The notes under the pieces are model-generated. The model saw nothing but the letters and a program-made list of their open reading frames with translations. It ran no database searches and had not been told where the DNA came from. From an uncultured Aquincola sp. (lineage in GTDB: Bacteria > Pseudomonadota > Gammaproteobacteria > Burkholderiales > Burkholderiaceae), in contig CAKZXL010000206.1 of NCBI GenBank assembly GCA_937883885.1, forward strand, positions 1 to 7,280: a stretch of 7,280 nucleotides of DNA, in the 5' to 3' direction. Shown here one piece after another: positions 6,057-7,280 of the stretch. Position 1 is the stretch's first letter. Each line of letters starts with the position of its first letter. A program made the translations under genes and the position numbers.

Positions 6057-6620
6057 CTACCAGCCCGTCGACCCCGGCCCGCCCTTGAACGGCCCCACCA
6101 GCTCCGGCGTCACCCAGCCGCCGTAAAAGCCGCCGGGCTGCGGTGTCACCGGCTGGCCGCCGACGCGGCAGTCCAGGCCTTCGGCGTAGAAGGCCACGCA
6201 GTCGGCGATGGCCTCGGCGCCGGCCAGCGGCTGCGGGTAGCTCCACGCGATGCGGTCCAGGTGCCGGCCTTCGTGCACCAGGCTCCAGTACTGGGCCGGG
6301 CCCTTCCATTCACAGAACGAGCTGCCTTCGGTCCGCTGCAGCAGGCGGCGGTCCACATCGGCCCAGGGAATGTAGAAGCTGGGCGGGTGCGAGGTTTCCA
6401 GCAGCCGGATGGCGCGCTGCGTGCGGGCCACCGGCAGGCCCTGCCAATGGATGGTCACCTCGCGCGCATCGGGCACCAGCGCCGGTGGGCGCGGGTAGTC
6501 CCACACCGATTCCTGGCCGGGCCCGGGTTCGGTGGCAAAGGCGGGGCGCTTGCCGCCGCGCCAGGTCCAGTGCTCACGGGCGGCGGCCAGCCAGGGTGGA
6601 AGCTCAGGGCGTTGGGTCAT
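6057..6620 (-). CDS. DUF427 domain-containing protein
   Basis: The 187-aa product matches the DUF427 family, small soluble bacterial proteins without an assigned activity. Recognisable blocks are SVWDYPRPP (38-46), ETSHPPSFYIPWADVD (75-90), SSFCEWKGPAQYWSL (100-114), IAWSYPQPL (124-132) and the C-terminal FYAEGLDCRVGGQPVTPQPGG (144-164). The His-Pro-Pro and Phe-Cys-Glu-Trp-Lys-Gly segments are the most conserved and may form the functional surface. There is no signal peptide or membrane segment, so it is probably cytoplasmic. The ATG at 6620-6618 is the first start before the conserved region; the same frame stays open for about 175 codons further upstream but without family similarity. No clear Shine-Dalgarno is present. 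It converges on the exporter with a 14-bp gap and diverges from the Bug-type gene. Confidence 0.9.
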   Translation of the reverse strand: MTQRPELPPWLAAAREHWTWRGGKRPAFATEPGPGQESVWDYPRPPALVPDAREVTIHWQGLPVARTQRAIRLLETSHPPSFYIPWADVDRRLLQRTEGSSFCEWKGPAQYWSLVHEGRHLDRIAWSYPQPLAGAEAIADCVAFYAEGLDCRVGGQPVTPQPGGFYGGWVTPELVGPFKGGPGSTGW

Positions 6621-6731
6621 CGCAGGGGGTGGTGTGGACAACAAGGCCCCGACACTGCGCCGTGCGGGCGGCCGGGTCAAGCGGCCGTTGCGAGACCTCT
6701 GGCCTCGATGCCGGCGGCATTGGCCAAGTGC

Positions 6732-6760
6732 CATCGATGAATCGGCAGAAAACATCGATT
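6732..6760. repeat. Phased CATCGAT repeat in the divergent DUF427/Bug gap, candidate operator
   Basis: CATCGAT occurs at 6732-6738 and 6753-6759, start to start 21 bp, two helical turns. The left copy extends to the 8-bp palindrome CATCGATG. AATCG (6740-6744) and CGATT (6756-6760) also form an inverted pair. The cluster lies in the 225-bp gap between divergent genes, where a regulator site is expected. The remainder of the gap (6621-6731 and 6761-6836) holds nothing else I can support. Confidence 0.35.
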
Positions 6761-6836
6761 GGACCGCGGGCGTTGGCGGCCCAATACTGCGCCGCATACC
6801 GGGCGTTCGCGATGAACGGGCGCCTGCTGCTGTCAC

Positions 6837-6840
6837 GGAG
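6837..6840 (+). promoter_or_regulatory. Ribosome binding site of the Bug-type gene
   Basis: GGAG is followed by the five bases ACAAG and then the ATG at 6846. It fixes this start, which is also the one that gives a complete signal peptide. Confidence 0.75.
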
Positions 6841-6845
6841 ACAAG

Positions 6846-7280
6846 ATGACCCTCAACCGACGCCTGGTGCTGGCGTTCGCGGCGCTGCCGCTGGCCGCAC
6901 TGCCGCTCGCGCTTCATGCGCAGGCCGGCTATCCGAACAAGCCCATCAAGCTCATCGTGCCGTTTCCGCCGGGCGGCAACGTGGACCTGAGCGCGCGCAT
7001 CCTGGCGCCGGAGCTGGCCAGGGAACTGGGCCAGCCGGTGATCGTGGAAAACAAGGCCGGCGCCAGCGGCACGCTGGGCCTGGATGCGGTGGCCAAGTCG
7101 GCGCCGGACGGCTACACGCTGGGCATCGCCTCGCCAGTCAACCACCTGGCCGCGCCCTCGCTGTATCCCAAGCTGCCGTACGACTCGATCAAGGACTTCA
7201 CGCCCGTCGGCCTCATCGCCAGCGTGCCCATGGTGTTGGCCGTCGGGCCCTCATCGCCGGCCAAGTCGGTGAATGAGTTG
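6846..7280 (+). CDS. Bug/TctC-family periplasmic solute-binding protein (5' part, runs off the window)
   Basis: The visible 145 residues begin with a signal peptide: a basic MTLNRR, a hydrophobic stretch to about 23, and a probable cleavage site after LHAQA (about residue 27). The mature start YPNKPIKLIVPFPPGG (29-44) is the hallmark of the Bug (TctC-like) family, followed by ARILAPELARELGQPVIVENKAGASGTLG (50-78), DGYTLGIAS (88-96) and FTPVGLIASVPMVLAV (118-133). These proteins bind carboxylates or other small organic acids in the periplasm. Some serve tripartite tricarboxylate transporters, but many in Burkholderiales are orphans without TctAB genes nearby. No TctAB-like gene is visible on this side; the downstream flank is outside the window. 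The full protein is expected to be about 320-330 aa. Confidence 0.93.
   Translation, partial: MTLNRRLVLAFAALPLAALPLALHAQAGYPNKPIKLIVPFPPGGNVDLSARILAPELARELGQPVIVENKAGASGTLGLDAVAKSAPDGYTLGIASPVNHLAAPSLYPKLPYDSIKDFTPVGLIASVPMVLAVGPSSPAKSVNEL

Noticed and set aside
6759..6788. Possible promoter TTGGAC / AATACT for the Bug-type gene.
   Set aside because: The boxes match consensus poorly (3 of 6 and 4 of 6) with an 18-base spacer, no better than chance in this sequence.
6621..7145. Upstream extension of the DUF427 frame on the minus strand.
   Set aside because: The 175 extra codons run antisense through the signal peptide region of the Bug-type gene and show no family similarity; the ATG at 6620 suits the domain.
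6143..7276. Long plus-strand open frame across DUF427 and the Bug-type gene in another frame.
   Set aside because: Ala/Arg/Gly-rich translation with no motif; it conflicts with a gene that has a ribosome binding site, signal peptide and family hallmarks.

Overview
The window is dense, GC-rich chromosomal DNA with short intergenic gaps and genes on both strands. A Bug-type (TctC-like) solute-binding protein at the right edge, a stand-alone truD and the overall codon use (strong G/C preference at third positions) suggest a betaproteobacterium, probably Burkholderiales; this is inference from gene content, not a placement. No rRNA, tRNA, CRISPR array, transposase or integrase gene was seen, and no gap exceeds 300 bases.

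Layout, left to right. (1) The 3' part of an MBL-fold metallohydrolase of the persulfide-dioxygenase/glyoxalase-II-like group (+, 1-644). (2) A minus-strand RES/Xre toxin-antitoxin operon: antitoxin (1113-1640) first, RES-domain toxin (601-1116) second, coupled by a TTGA stop/start overlap. The toxin's 3' end overlaps the metallohydrolase's 3' end by 44 bp. A good sigma70-like promoter with a 22-bp-spaced direct repeat lies just upstream. (3) A 166-bp leader between that promoter and truD, holding a G-quadruplex-like tract and a TGTCT/AGACA palindrome. (4) truD, tRNA pseudouridine-13 synthase (+, 1870-2910). (5) A LtrA-family membrane protein (-, 2990-4201), convergent with truD and divergent from (6) an AraC-family regulator (+, 4239-5051), with only 37 bp between their starts. 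(7) An EamA/DMT-family exporter (+, 5092-6042), 40 bp behind the regulator and probably its target. (8) A DUF427 protein (-, 6057-6620), convergent with the exporter across a 9-bp hairpin that holds the exporter's stop codon in its loop. (9) A 225-bp divergent gap with a helically phased repeat, then the start of a Bug-type periplasmic binding protein (+, 6846 to the window end).

Functional links are local. Toxin and antitoxin form one module, the AraC regulator and EamA exporter probably form another, and the remaining genes look like independent units. I found no clear evidence of a wholly new system. The best candidates for closer study are the toxin-antitoxin locus with its control region and convergent overlap, the regulator/exporter pair of unknown substrate, and the unusual leader of truD.
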